A stretch of 41,897 bases of DNA from Bacteroidaceae bacterium (GCA_024693505.1 JAILKU010000126.1:1-41897); one strand, 5' to 3'. Counted from the stretch's first letter, positions 8,252 through 17,822 are shown. A program made the numbers and translations. The notes: generated from the letters alone by a model not told the origin.

Positions 8252-10171
8252 ATGGAGCAAAGACATCTGTCTGAGTGGTTGCCCACAACCCGCAAGGAAA
8301 TGGACCTTCGGGGATGGGACTATGCTGACGTCATCATATTCAGCGCAGATGCCTATGTAGATCATCCAAGCTTTGGGGCGTCAGTAATAGGTAGAATTCT
8401 CGAGGATGAAGGCATTCGGGTATGTATCGTGCCGCAACCGGACTGGCATGGAGACTTTCGTGACTTCCGGAAACTGGGACGTCCCAGAATGTGGTTTGGT
8501 GTGGCTCCCGGCTGTATGGATTCCATGGTGAACAAATATACTGCCGCCAAAAGATTGCGAAAAGAAGATGCCTATAGTCCCGACGGACGACATGACCTGC
8601 GCCCCGAATATCCTACCATCGTTTACTCCAAGATCTTAAGGGATCTGTTTCCCGACGTACCCATTGTACTGGGCGGTATTGAAGCCAGTTTGAGAAGACT
8701 GATGCACTACGACTACTGGAAGGAACGGTTTATGCCCAGCATACTTATCGATAGCGGAGCCGATATGATTACATACGGTATGGGTGAAAAGGCGACTATC
8801 AGTATCTGCCGTCTCCTTCAGGATGCCATCGACAACTCAGACGAGACACTCTATTATGATGAAAACGGCGAGGCGTTCGTGACTAAAAATACATTCCGTA
8901 AGGTTGTCCAACTCCAAAACGAAGTGCCTCAGACCGTTTCTGTATATAGCAAGCATGATATACCAGGAGGTATTAAAACAGATGACATTATTCTTCATAG
9001 TTATGAAGATTGCCTGCATGATTTGAAGAAACATGCCCAAAACTTCCGGCACATAGAGGAAGAGAGCAACAAGATGCATGCACAGCGCTTACTTCAGAAG
9101 ACTGGGGAAAACTGGGTTGTGGTTAATCCTCCATTTCAACCCATGACGCAACAGGAGCTGGATCATAGCTTTGACCTGCCCTATACACGACTACCCCACC
9201 CCAAGTACCATGGTAAAAGGATTCCTGCCTACGAGATGATAAAGTTCAGTGTTTGTCTCCATCGCGGATGTTTTGGCGGGTGCTCATTCTGTACAATCAG
9301 TGCACACCAGGGAAAGTTCATTTGCAGTCGTAGCAAGGAAAGCATTCTCCGAGAAGTGAAGACCATTACACAAATGCCTGATTTCAAAGGCTATATAAGT
9401 GACCTTGGCGGACCGAGTGCCAACATGTATATGATGCAGGGCAAGCGTCATGAGCTATGCGAAAAGTGCAACCGTCCTTCGTGCATTCATCCTGCAGTTT
9501 GTCCCAACCTTAACGGAGACCATCGTCCGCTTCTGGACATTTATCGGACAGTAGACCAGATTCCCGGCATAAAAAAGAGTTTCATAGGCAGTGGTGTCCG
9601 TTACGATATGCTATTACACGACTGGAAGGACGAGGCGTTGAATAAAGCAGCTTCCGAATACACAAAGGAACTCATCACAAAACATGTCAGCGGGCGTCTG
9701 AAGGTCGCACCAGAACATACAAGTGACGATGTCTTGAAGTTGATGAGGAAACCCTCATTTAGTCTCTTTGAGAAATTCAAGTCTATTTTTGATGATCTTT
9801 CCAGACGCCATCAAATCAAACAACAAATAATTCCCTACTTTATAAGCAGTCATCCTGGTTGTCGCGAAAAGGATATGGCAGATCTGGCCGTTCAGACTAA
9901 ACAGATGGACTTTATGTTGGAACAAGTTCAAGACTTTACGCCTACGCCGATGACTGTCGCAACGACCTGCTGGGCAACTGGATTCCATCCATACACGCTG
10001 AAGCCTATTTACTCGGCCAAGTCACCTGAAGAAAAACAAGCTCAGCGAATGTTTTTTTTCTGGTACAAGCCGGAATTTAGACGACAGATTGAATATAGAC
10101 TAAGGCAGATAGGATGTTCACACCTTATTAATATATTATTTAGCAAACAGAAAAATAACAAGAAACAATAA
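8252..10171 (+). CDS. YgiQ family radical SAM protein
   Basis: A 639-residue radical S-adenosylmethionine protein of the YgiQ/UPF0313 family. The 4Fe-4S motif CxxxCxxC is at Cys340, Cys344 and Cys347 (CFGGCSFC). The N-terminal part (about 1-300) has the family's cobalamin-binding-like domain, with strings such as VIIFSADAYVDHPSFG and LGGIEASLRR. A second cysteine cluster, CEKCNRPSC..HPAVC, sits near residues 398-415. The reaction is not known for the family. It is joined end to end with the small gene before it and followed after 12 bases by the DUF4494 gene. Confidence 0.92.
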   Translation: MEQRHLSEWLPTTRKEMDLRGWDYADVIIFSADAYVDHPSFGASVIGRILEDEGIRVCIVPQPDWHGDFRDFRKLGRPRMWFGVAPGCMDSMVNKYTAAKRLRKEDAYSPDGRHDLRPEYPTIVYSKILRDLFPDVPIVLGGIEASLRRLMHYDYWKERFMPSILIDSGADMITYGMGEKATISICRLLQDAIDNSDETLYYDENGEAFVTKNTFRKVVQLQNEVPQTVSVYSKHDIPGGIKTDDIILHSYEDCLHDLKKHAQNFRHIEEESNKMHAQRLLQKTGENWVVVNPPFQPMTQQELDHSFDLPYTRLPHPKYHGKRIPAYEMIKFSVCLHRGCFGGCSFCTISAHQGKFICSRSKESILREVKTITQMPDFKGYISDLGGPSANMYMMQGKRHELCEKCNRPSCIHPAVCPNLNGDHRPLLDIYRTVDQIPGIKKSFIGSGVRYDMLLHDWKDEALNKAASEYTKELITKHVSGRLKVAPEHTSDDVLKLMRKPSFSLFEKFKSIFDDLSRRHQIKQQIIPYFISSHPGCREKDMADLAVQTKQMDFMLEQVQDFTPTPMTVATTCWATGFHPYTLKPIYSAKSPEEKQAQRMFFFWYKPEFRRQIEYRLRQIGCSHLINILFSKQKNNKKQ

Positions 10172-10183
10172 ATTTAAAAAGCT

Positions 10184-10630
10184 ATGATTACAGAATGGTT
10201 TGAATGCAAAGTCCGATATGACAAGGTTATGGACGACGGACTGATAAAGAAAGTGAACGAGACGTACCTGGTTGATGCCCTCAGCTTTACTGAGGCCGAG
10301 AAACGTTTCCTGGAAGAGATTGAGCCCTTCATGAGCGGTGAGTTTATAGTTACCGACATCAAGCGGGCCAAAATCAGCGAACTCTTCGAAAGCGAAGACC
10401 TGCAAGCAGACCGCTGGTTTAAGGCAAAGGTCGCTTTTATCACTATCGACGAGAAAACCGAGAAGGAAAAAAGAACCGTACAGACAATGATGGTCCAGGC
10501 AGTTGACTTTAAAGATGCCCTAAAGAATCTTGAAAAGAGTATGGCTGGCACCTTGGGCGACTTTCTAATAACCAGCATTACAGAGACAAAAATTATGGAT
10601 GTTTACAGATATGTTCCAAAGGATGAGTAG
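10184..10630 (+). CDS. DUF4494 domain-containing protein
   Basis: A 148-residue cytoplasmic protein matching the DUF4494 family from memory of its sequence pattern: an N-terminal TEWFECKVRYDK stretch, a middle with EAEKRFLEEIEPFMSGEF, and a second beta-strand block with KVAFITIDEKTEKEK. It looks like two repeats of the same alpha/beta unit. Function is not known; the family is restricted to Bacteroidetes as far as I know. Its 3' end overlaps the start region of the YggS gene by 8 bases or more. Confidence 0.85.
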   Translation: MITEWFECKVRYDKVMDDGLIKKVNETYLVDALSFTEAEKRFLEEIEPFMSGEFIVTDIKRAKISELFESEDLQADRWFKAKVAFITIDEKTEKEKRTVQTMMVQAVDFKDALKNLEKSMAGTLGDFLITSITETKIMDVYRYVPKDE

Positions 10631-11291
10631 TATTCAGAGCCGTTTGGACTCTATTTTGTCATCACTGCCTCAGGGTACACGTCTCGTAGCCGTCAGCAAA
10701 TACCACCCGGTAGAGATGATTATGGAAGCCTACGAAGCTGGGCATCGTATTTTTGGTGAAAGCCATGTACAGGAATTACAGGAGAAACGTTCTCAGTTGC
10801 CGGCTGACATTGAGTGGCATTTCATTGGCCATTTGCAGACAAACAAGGTGAAGTATATAGCTCCCTACATATCAATGATTCACTCTGTTGATACTCCTCA
10901 TCTGCTGTCGGAGATAAACAAACAAGCATTAAAGTGTAGCCGTAAGATACCTTGCTTGCTGCAAATTCATGTTGCGCAAGAAGAGACCAAGTTCGGTTTC
11001 ACGCCTCAGGAATGCTTAGATTTCATGGCTGAGGGCAGCTGGCGAAGCATGAGTGGCATTCAACTCTGTGGCGTGATGTGCATGGCAAGCAATGTTGATG
11101 ACGATGCTCAGATTGCTTGTGAGTTTGAACGTGCCAGAGAAGTGTTTAAGACGCTGAAAGCACAGTACTTTGCTCAAGATGATGCATTCCGCGAGTGTTC
11201 CTGGGGAATGAGTGATGACTACCCAATCGCACTACAGCATGGAAGCACTCTAATACGTGTCGGAAGTCTCATTTTTGGCCAAAGAGTGTAA
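10623..11291 (+). CDS. YggS family pyridoxal phosphate homeostasis protein
   Basis: A protein of about 222 residues with the alanine racemase N-terminal-like TIM barrel. It binds pyridoxal 5'-phosphate and helps balance vitamin B6 and amino acid pools; no catalytic reaction is established for the family. The PLP lysine is Lys26 in VAVSKYHP; HFIGHLQTNK and MGMSDDYP-like (WGMSDDYPIA) motifs with the GSTLIRVG phosphate-binding end are all present. The start at 10623 overlaps the DUF4494 gene by 8 bases; an earlier start at 10599 is possible but adds residues atypical of the family. It is the last gene of the operon. Confidence 0.92.
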   Translation: MSSIQSRLDSILSSLPQGTRLVAVSKYHPVEMIMEAYEAGHRIFGESHVQELQEKRSQLPADIEWHFIGHLQTNKVKYIAPYISMIHSVDTPHLLSEINKQALKCSRKIPCLLQIHVAQEETKFGFTPQECLDFMAEGSWRSMSGIQLCGVMCMASNVDDDAQIACEFERAREVFKTLKAQYFAQDDAFRECSWGMSDDYPIALQHGSTLIRVGSLIFGQRV

Positions 11292-11349
11292 AAAATCACT
11301 TCAAAATTCTCATTTTGGATGAAAATGTGCATTTTTAAGTGCTGTTTTC

Positions 11350-11380
11350 TTGCATATCTGTGTCTTTATTTATAATTTTG
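11350..11380 (+). promoter_or_regulatory. Bacteroidetes-type promoter of the acyl-CoA synthetase gene
   Basis: TTG at 11350-11352, a 20-base spacer and TAATTTTG at 11373-11380 match the Bacteroidetes promoter pattern, 24 bases before the chosen start codon. Just upstream (11302-11317) a weak AT-rich hairpin CAAAAT-TCTC-ATTTTG could end the previous operon. Confidence 0.6.
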
Positions 11381-11404
11381 CACAAAATTTAAAGAAATGT
11401 GCAA

Positions 11405-13081
11405 ATGGACTGTTCGAAAGTAAAGTCATTCAACAAAGAAATAGAGCGTAGTATTAAGGAGTATTGGAATCTGGATAGCCTGTCCGACTACGGTGTAATC
11501 ACTCTGCAGTATCGTGATGTGGCCCGAATCATCGAGAAGATGCATATCCTTTTCGAGGAAAGCGGAATCAATCCAGGCGACAAGATAGCCATTTGCGGCA
11601 AGAACCAGTGCCGTTGGGGCGCAGCGTTTTTTAGTATATTAACATACGGCGCAGTGGCTGTACCCATCCTGCATGAGTTTCATCCCGAGCAGATTCACGA
11701 CATTGTAAACCACAGCGACGCTCGCCTTCTCTTCGTAGGCGACGGCGTCTGGAAGAAACTTGATGCCGATAAGATGCCCCGTCTGGAAGGCATCATCTCG
11801 CTGACGGATCACAAATTAGAAGTCAGCCGCAACGAACGCCTCACTTATGCCCGTGAAAATTTGAACCGCCTGTTTGGCGAAAAATACCCGCTTAATTTCA
11901 GAGCCGAGCACATCAGTTATTACGAAGACAAGCCTGAGGAGCTTGCACTCATCAACTACACAAGCGGCACGACAAGCAACAGCAAGGGTGTCATGCTCCC
12001 CTACCGAGCCCTTTGGTCGAATCTCGACTTTGGAAATCAAATGGTCGGCACAGAACTCAAAGCCGGGCAGAATGTTCTCTCCATGCTTCCTATGGCTCAC
12101 ATGTACGGAATGGCCTTCGAGTTCATCGTTGAATTCATGAATGGTGTACACGTCAACTTCCTTACAAAGGTGGCCTCTCCTACCATCCTCATCAAGGCTC
12201 TGGCCGATGTCAAGCCCTGCCTGATAGTCGTCGTTCCCCTCATTATCGAGAAGATCGTACGGAAATCCATCATGCCACGCATCCAAGACCCCAAGATACG
12301 AATGCTCATGAAGATGCCAGTTGTCGGCCAACGTATCAAGCAGAAGATATGCGGAGCCCTCACTAACGCCCTTGGCGGTAACTTCTACGAGCTCATTATC
12401 GGTGGGGCCGCACTGAACCAGGAAGTAGAAAATCTCCTCCATGAGATCGGTTTCCGCTATACCGTGGGCTACGGCACAACAGAATGCGCACCTATCATCA
12501 CCTATAATGACTGGAAGAACGTAGTCGTAGGCAGTTGCGGCAAGAGCGTAGTTCATATGGAACTAAAGATTGATAGCCCCGACCCGGCACGCGTGCCTGG
12601 CGAAATTCTGACTCGCGGCCTGAACGTTATGCTGGGTTATTACAAGAATGAAGAAGCCACAAGCAGCACCATAGATGCTGATGGATGGTATCATACAGGT
12701 GACCTTGGCGTTATGGATGCCGATGGGAACGTTTTCATAAAAGGTCGAAGCAAAAACATGCTCCTTGGTGCAAATGGCCAGAATATTTACCCCGAGGAAA
12801 TTGAAGACAAGTTAGGTGGTATGGCGCTTGTCAGTGAGTGCGTTGTCATACAGCGGGACGAAAAGCTCTATGGTCTCGTTTATCCCGACCCCGAGCAGGT
12901 AAAGCAACTTCGCTTACAGCCAGACGATGTAGCTGCTATTATGGAACAGAACCGCAAGGATCTGAATCCAAACCTGCCAAGCTATGCACAGTTGGCTGGT
13001 ATAAAGATAATGGACAGCGAGTTTGAAAAGACGCCTAAGAAGAGCATCCGTCGCTTCCTCTATATGAATACCGAGGTTTGA
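11405..13081 (+). CDS. AMP-forming long-chain acyl-CoA synthetase-like protein
   Basis: A 558-residue ANL-superfamily enzyme that activates a carboxylic acid, probably a long-chain fatty acid, with ATP and then joins it to CoA. The adenylate-forming P-loop TSGTTSNSKG is at 186-195, GYGTTE near 355, and YHTGDLG plus GRSKNMLLGANGQNIYPEEIE near 430-465. The C-terminal lysine is in FEKTPKKSIRR. The start at ATG 11405 is preferred over a GTG at 11399. It has its own promoter. In this setting it may recycle fatty acids or feed acyl-CoA to lipid or sphingolipid synthesis; this is inference. Confidence 0.9.
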   Translation: MDCSKVKSFNKEIERSIKEYWNLDSLSDYGVITLQYRDVARIIEKMHILFEESGINPGDKIAICGKNQCRWGAAFFSILTYGAVAVPILHEFHPEQIHDIVNHSDARLLFVGDGVWKKLDADKMPRLEGIISLTDHKLEVSRNERLTYARENLNRLFGEKYPLNFRAEHISYYEDKPEELALINYTSGTTSNSKGVMLPYRALWSNLDFGNQMVGTELKAGQNVLSMLPMAHMYGMAFEFIVEFMNGVHVNFLTKVASPTILIKALADVKPCLIVVVPLIIEKIVRKSIMPRIQDPKIRMLMKMPVVGQRIKQKICGALTNALGGNFYELIIGGAALNQEVENLLHEIGFRYTVGYGTTECAPIITYNDWKNVVVGSCGKSVVHMELKIDSPDPARVPGEILTRGLNVMLGYYKNEEATSSTIDADGWYHTGDLGVMDADGNVFIKGRSKNMLLGANGQNIYPEEIEDKLGGMALVSECVVIQRDEKLYGLVYPDPEQVKQLRLQPDDVAAIMEQNRKDLNPNLPSYAQLAGIKIMDSEFEKTPKKSIRRFLYMNTEV

Positions 13082-13124
13082 CACCAATCGGAAATAAATA
13101 CGGTATAACCTTTAATATAATACG

Positions 13125-14015
13125 ATGCGTACAGAGATCAGAAACCAACATCTCGCACTGTGTGTTGATAGTCATGGTGCTGAAGTAGTCAGCCTGCTGA
13201 ATATAAAGACTGGACGTCAAATTATATGGAATGCCGACCCCAAGTATTGGGACGAGCACTCGCCCATCCTTTTCCCATGCGTTGGAGGAAATTGGGACGG
13301 ACGTATTACAATTGACAAACAAAGTTATGAGCTACCCAAGCACGGACTGGTAAAGCACATGGATTTTACTCTTACGAGTCAAACTGATGACACCCTCGTT
13401 TTTACTGTCCAGGCCGATAATCAAACCCTTCAGGCCTTCCCATACCATTTTAGTTTGCAGGCTATTTACTATCTTAGTGGTAGCAGTCTTCAGGTTTACT
13501 GGATTGTGGAAAATGAAGAACCAAAGCAAGACATGCCTTTCATGATAGGTGGTCATCCCGCATTCCTTCTTCCTGAGTTTGATTCAAACGATCCTGTGCA
13601 CGGCTATCTACAGTTACCCCAAGTGGATAGCCTTGTCAGTTCACCTACTCTGCCCCGCGGCTTTGTTATGCCACAAGCACCTGAAATCTTTCCGCTTGAC
13701 AACAAACATCGGTTAGCCCTAACCAACGATGCTTTTCGCTGTGACACAATACTCGACTTGCGCGGAATGGCACAGCGTGCACTTTTGCTTGACAAGGCTG
13801 AATGTCCCTTACTGGAAATTGTAATGAATGATGTGCCCGTTCTGGCAATATGGTCACCTCAAGATGGCTGCTGCCCCTTCGTCTGTGTTGAACCTTGGTG
13901 GGGCTGTTGCGACTCATATGAATCATCAACACCCTTCAATCGGCGTCCCTTCATCAATAATGTTGCACCACAAGGAAAGTGGAAACAGGGATACGAAATT
14001 AACGTGTTAGATTAA
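13125..14015 (+). CDS. Aldose 1-epimerase family protein (LacX-like)
   Basis: A 296-residue galactose mutarotase-like beta-sandwich protein that would interconvert alpha and beta anomers of a hexose or act on a related sugar. Family features: N-terminal SHGAEVVSL with IIWNADPKYWDEHSPILFPCVG, the GGHPAF motif near residue 142 bearing the catalytic-type His, and the C-terminal CVEPWWGCCDS. This is the LacX/YphB-like subgroup, in which substrate is often unknown. It lies 43 bases after the acyl-CoA synthetase gene and is convergent with panD. Confidence 0.88.
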   Translation: MRTEIRNQHLALCVDSHGAEVVSLLNIKTGRQIIWNADPKYWDEHSPILFPCVGGNWDGRITIDKQSYELPKHGLVKHMDFTLTSQTDDTLVFTVQADNQTLQAFPYHFSLQAIYYLSGSSLQVYWIVENEEPKQDMPFMIGGHPAFLLPEFDSNDPVHGYLQLPQVDSLVSSPTLPRGFVMPQAPEIFPLDNKHRLALTNDAFRCDTILDLRGMAQRALLLDKAECPLLEIVMNDVPVLAIWSPQDGCCPFVCVEPWWGCCDSYESSTPFNRRPFINNVAPQGKWKQGYEINVLD

Positions 14016-14025
14016 TCTTACATAG

Positions 14026-14045
14026 GAGGCAACTCGCCTCGTACT
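14026..14045 (+). terminator. Possible small terminator between convergent genes
   Basis: The hairpin GAGGC-AACTC-GCCTC (14026-14040) is followed by GTACTTTTG, a short T run. It sits 10 bases after the epimerase stop and just before the panD stop. The stem is only five base pairs, so this is a weak call. Confidence 0.35.
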
Positions 14046-14050
14046 TTTGT

Positions 14051-14428
14051 TCAGGGGTTCTGTTCGTAGTTTATGAACTGAGCCCCTTTTAGTTTGTTGT
14101 TCTTGGGTATAATAATGCGGGGACTGAAAGTCTTGGCTTCTTCAAAATCCATCAAAGCATATGATATGATGATTATAATGTCACCTACAAGAACTTTTCG
14201 GGCTGCCGCGCCATTTAAGCAAATACAACCTGACCCACGCTTGCCACAAATGACATACGTCTCGAATCGTTCACCATTGTTGTTATCTACCACCTGAACT
14301 TTTTCACCAGCAATCAAACCCACAGCGTCCATCAAATCTTCATCGATGGTAATGCTGCCCATATAGTTCAAATTGGCTTCGGTTACCGACACGCAGTGCA
14401 ACTTGGACTTCAATACCTCAATCAACAT
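14051..14428 (-). CDS. panD: Aspartate 1-decarboxylase proenzyme
   Basis: A 125-residue pyruvoyl enzyme that makes beta-alanine from L-aspartate for pantothenate and CoA. The self-cleavage site Gly24-Ser25 is intact in YMGSITID; Ser25 becomes the pyruvoyl group. [16 protein letters not shown] and [10 protein letters not shown] are also conserved. It follows panC by 46 bases on the same strand, so the two genes form a panCD unit that supplies both halves of the final condensation. panB is not in this window. Confidence 0.95.
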   Translation of the reverse strand: MLIEVLKSKLHCVSVTEANLNYMGSITIDEDLMDAVGLIAGEKVQVVDNNNGERFETYVICGKRGSGCICLNGAAARKVLVGDIIIIISYALMDFEEAKTFSPRIIIPKNNKLKGAQFINYEQNP

Positions 14429-14474
14429 TTTTCTCTATACCTTAATAATCTTTATGTATATTTTACTCACTGAA

Positions 14475-15317
14475 TCATTTATACCTTATATGGTCTATGA
14501 GTCTGATAGGTACATGACCACAGAATACGGTGATACAACCAACTATACTTTCAGCATCATTCCATGATTCCACGTCAGCCAGTGTATCCCCGTCAACAAT
14601 ACTATAATACTGCACCTTCAGGCCAGGAATCGCATCAATTGTGCTAACAACGTAGTCGTGTGTGTCAGCAATAGAGGCGTTCAGTGATTTACTTCTTTTC
14701 AAAACGCGGTAGATATTAGCAGCCAAGCGTCGCTCGTCCTCAGTCAGCAGAGTGTTTCGACTGCTCATAGCCAGTCCACTATCTTCTCGGACTACTGGGC
14801 AGGGAACAATCTGAAGATGGAAGTCCAAATCATCAACCATACGACGAATGACAGCTATTTGTTGGTAGTCTTTCTCGCCAAAATAAGCACGATCAGGTTC
14901 AACATATGCAAAAAGTTTGCTCACAATCTGACAAACACCATTGAAGTGACCCGGACGAAATGCACCTTCCATTACCGTATCGGTTGGGGGATAACTGAAC
15001 TGTCGGGTATCGGGCTCAGGATAAATTTCATCCACATTGGGTGCAAAAGCTAGCTGTGCGCCACATTCCTCCAATAAGTTGCAGTCTGAGTCTAAGGTAC
15101 GCGGATATTTCTCAAGGTCATCCTTATCATTAAACTGGGTAGGATTCAGAAAAATACTCACTACGGTAAAGTCGTTTTCAGAAACACTACGCCTTACTAG
15201 TGAAGCATGTCCTTCATGTAGAGCTCCCATTGTAGGAACCAAACCAATGCTCTCGCCTTTCTGGCGAACGTCTTGCAGAATCTGCTGCAATTCGGATATT
15301 TTATGAACAATAATCAT
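14475..15317 (-). CDS. panC: Pantothenate synthetase
   Basis: A 280-residue enzyme that joins pantoate and beta-alanine using ATP. It shows VPTMGALHEGHASLVR (about residues 28-43), the HIGH-like ATP signature, and the FGEKDYQQ and DSGLAMSSRN motifs (KMSKS-like). The frame is open for 30 residues upstream, but the family starts near MIIVHKI, so I use 15317. It heads the panCD unit and is divergent from the glycogen-synthase-like gene. Confidence 0.95.
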   Translation of the reverse strand: MIIVHKISELQQILQDVRQKGESIGLVPTMGALHEGHASLVRRSVSENDFTVVSIFLNPTQFNDKDDLEKYPRTLDSDCNLLEECGAQLAFAPNVDEIYPEPDTRQFSYPPTDTVMEGAFRPGHFNGVCQIVSKLFAYVEPDRAYFGEKDYQQIAVIRRMVDDLDFHLQIVPCPVVREDSGLAMSSRNTLLTEDERRLAANIYRVLKRSKSLNASIADTHDYVVSTIDAIPGLKVQYYSIVDGDTLADVESWNDAESIVGCITVFCGHVPIRLIDHIRYK

Positions 15318-15457
15318 TAATAGTCGGACTTGAAAAACCATGCAAAGTAACACAATTTTCTGCAAACAATGAAACATTTTCGCAAAATAAATACACAATA
15401 CACACAAATTTACATTCTTTTAATGTGTCGAAAAGCCGAAATCTCGTTTATTTTTTA

Positions 15458-15465
15458 TAATTTTG
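15458..15465 (+). promoter_or_regulatory. Candidate -7 box upstream of the GT5 fragment gene
   Basis: TAATTTTG matches the Bacteroidetes -7 consensus and ends 23 bases before the start codon. No good -33 element is seen 19-21 bases upstream. Confidence 0.45.
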
Positions 15466-15488
15466 CCGTGGACTAAAAGCGTATCGAC

Positions 15489-16328
15489 ATGATTAAGGCT
15501 AAAAAAATCCTCTTTATTACCCAGGAAATGTCAACCTATGTTCCAGACTCCCCACTCTCAAAACTTGGCAGTGAGGTTGCTGAAGCTACACAAGGTAAAA
15601 ACAGGGAAATCAGGACCTTCATGCCTAAGTGGGGCATTATCAACGAGCGTAGGAACCAGCTTCATGAGGTAATCAGACTAAGTGGAATGAACTTAATAAT
15701 CGATGAGACTGACCATCCTCTGATAATCAAGGTTGCCAGCATTGCTAGTACACACATGCAAGTTTATTTCATCGATAACGATGATTATTTTAGCAAGCGT
15801 AAAATGGCTCGCAGTGAGAATGGCGAGGAATACGTTGACAATGCAGAGAGGGCCGTATTTTATGCCAGAGGGGTATTGGAAACCGTCAAGAAACTTCGTT
15901 GGGTGCCTGAGATTATACATTGCCAAGGATGGATGACAAGTTTTGTCCCTCTATACATCAAGACGGCATATGCTGATGAGCCATCATTCAGAGATTGTCG
16001 TGTTGTCTTCACACCATCCGATAATACGCTGAAGGCTCCTTTGCCCCAGAATTTTGCTGGTTTACTGCAGTTCCGTAATGCGGATATCAATGCATTGCAT
16101 GGTATTCCTCAGGCTGATAATATGCAAGCTCTCAACCAACTTGGAATGAAGTTTTCCGACGGTGTAGCGCTTATGCGTCCATGCCCCGAGTTCAGGGAAT
16201 ACATTTCTACCTTGAACAAGCCCTACCTGCCACCACAGAAGGCAGAGAACTATGGCATTGCGTATCCCGCTTTCTATGATAATGTTTGGAGCATTGGTAA
16301 GGAGGATGAAGATGAAAGTGAAGACTGA
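15489..16328 (+). CDS. Glycogen/starch synthase N-terminal domain-like protein (GT5 fragment)
   Basis: A 279-residue protein that matches only the N-terminal Rossmann domain of GT5 glycogen synthases: KKILFITQEMSTYVP, IRTFMPKWGIINERRNQLHEV, VYFIDNDDYFSKR, and EIIHCQGWMTSFVPLY. Complete enzymes are about 450-550 residues. The whole C-terminal nucleotide-sugar domain is absent, and the KxGGL substrate loop near the N-terminus is replaced by SPLSKLGSEV. Catalysis on ADP-glucose therefore looks lost. The short form, annotated 'glycogen synthase', recurs beside panC in Bacteroidetes, so it is a maintained gene and not a fresh deletion. Role unknown; perhaps sugar sensing. Confidence 0.85.
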   Translation: MIKAKKILFITQEMSTYVPDSPLSKLGSEVAEATQGKNREIRTFMPKWGIINERRNQLHEVIRLSGMNLIIDETDHPLIIKVASIASTHMQVYFIDNDDYFSKRKMARSENGEEYVDNAERAVFYARGVLETVKKLRWVPEIIHCQGWMTSFVPLYIKTAYADEPSFRDCRVVFTPSDNTLKAPLPQNFAGLLQFRNADINALHGIPQADNMQALNQLGMKFSDGVALMRPCPEFREYISTLNKPYLPPQKAENYGIAYPAFYDNVWSIGKEDEDESED

Positions 16329-16376
16329 ACCGATCAAAAGTGTATTTTTTACCGAACCTTTGTTTATAGTTTATAT

Positions 16377-17822
16377 ATGATATATAGAAAAACTGCATAT
16401 CTGCTTACTGCCCTGATGACATTTTTTATGTGCGGCTGCGATGAGGAAACTGGCTCCATAGGAATCTATCCAAACGAAGATGCCGTAACCCATTCGTCTG
16501 AGATTTTTAAGTTCTACACCCGTTCCATCGCACTGGATTCGGTACTCTGCAATAGCTATGTATCCTATTTGGGCAACATCAAGGATCCAGAGACAGGCAC
16601 ACACATTGAGGCCAGCTTTGCCACACAATTCCACACCTTCGAGAACTACAAGTTACCCGACAAACAACTCATGTTCCCCCTCAATGTAGACTTTAAGAAG
16701 AGCGAACCTGTAAAATGCGATTCCTGCGAAATAAGACTCTACTTTAAAGATTATTATGGGGCCGGAGACACGCCCATGAAGTTGGAGGTATACCAACTAG
16801 ACAAAAATAATGTGCTTCAGGAGAATCAGGAATACTATAGCAATACAGACCTTGGCCAATACGTCAAACAGGGCGAAGAACCCATTGCCACAAAGGTATT
16901 CACTCCCATTGACTATGCCATTACTGATGCTGAGCGAAACAGTGCGACCCATACAGACAACATTTATATAAGCCTACCTGCTGAATACGGGTCATACATT
17001 ATGAATACTTACTATGATCATCCCGAATTTTTCCGCAATTCCTATGAATTCATCCGCCACGTCTGTCCGGGCTTCTATTTCAAACTGAAAAGTGGCGAAG
17101 GCACCATGCTTAACATAAGTGTGGGTACGATGAACATATATTTTACATATTATGACATGCAAAATCCCGACACTGCATATCAGGCATTCTCACGCTTTGC
17201 TGCTACAGCAGAGGTAATTCAGGCAACGCATTTCGAAACAGAGGATATTCACAAACTAGTGAATGACCCATCATGCACCTACTTAAAAACCCCTGCTGGC
17301 ATAGGAACACTCATCGAACTACCTATCAAGGAAATCTATCGTAACCACGAGACAGATAGTGTAAGCAAGGCAAAGCTGACATTGACGCGCTATAATAGGA
17401 GTGAAACATCTGAATATGCATTAGGTATCCCGACAACCTTATTGATGGTACGCAAACAGGATATGCGTCCCTTCTTTACCAAGAGGCAGGTACCAGATTC
17501 CAAGACATCGTTCATAACTTCTTATAGTTCAAACTACAATTCTTACACCTTTGATAATCTAGGTCGGCTCATTTCTTATTGTCAGCATGAGAAAATCAAT
17601 GGTATGAAAGAGAGTGGAATGACCGAAACTCAGTGGGAAACTGCTCATCCCGACTGGGACAAGGTGGTGGTTATCCCCGTAAAGACCAGCAATACGTCCG
17701 ATAACTACGGACAGAGTCACGTTTCTAGTGTCACTCACGATATGGGCATGAACAGCGTACGTCTTTTGGGTGGCCCTAATACGCCACTTGAAATGCAAGT
17801 CATCTATAGCGGATTCAAGTGA
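16377..17822 (+). CDS. DUF4270 domain-containing lipoprotein
   Basis: A 481-residue surface or periplasmic lipoprotein. The signal ends in FFMCGC with the lipid-bearing Cys21, followed by acidic DEET, which in Bacteroidetes resembles a lipoprotein export signal for surface exposure. The body, with VLCNSYVSYLGNIKDPETG near residue 55 and later LIELPIKEI and FTISSY-like beta strands, matches the DUF4270 family; it is predicted mostly beta. Function is unknown. It is conserved next to the GT5 fragment gene and here overlaps or nearly touches the heparinase-like gene, which suggests one transcript. Confidence 0.85.
   Translation: MIYRKTAYLLTALMTFFMCGCDEETGSIGIYPNEDAVTHSSEIFKFYTRSIALDSVLCNSYVSYLGNIKDPETGTHIEASFATQFHTFENYKLPDKQLMFPLNVDFKKSEPVKCDSCEIRLYFKDYYGAGDTPMKLEVYQLDKNNVLQENQEYYSNTDLGQYVKQGEEPIATKVFTPIDYAITDAERNSATHTDNIYISLPAEYGSYIMNTYYDHPEFFRNSYEFIRHVCPGFYFKLKSGEGTMLNISVGTMNIYFTYYDMQNPDTAYQAFSRFAATAEVIQATHFETEDIHKLVNDPSCTYLKTPAGIGTLIELPIKEIYRNHETDSVSKAKLTLTRYNRSETSEYALGIPTTLLMVRKQDMRPFFTKRQVPDSKTSFITSYSSNYNSYTFDNLGRLISYCQHEKINGMKESGMTETQWETAHPDWDKVVVIPVKTSNTSDNYGQSHVSSVTHDMGMNSVRLLGGPNTPLEMQVIYSGFK

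Noticed and set aside
11816..12556. 246-codon open frame on the minus strand inside the acyl-CoA synthetase gene
   Set aside because: Antisense shadow of a gene with intact ANL motifs; no promoter or recognisable motif of its own.
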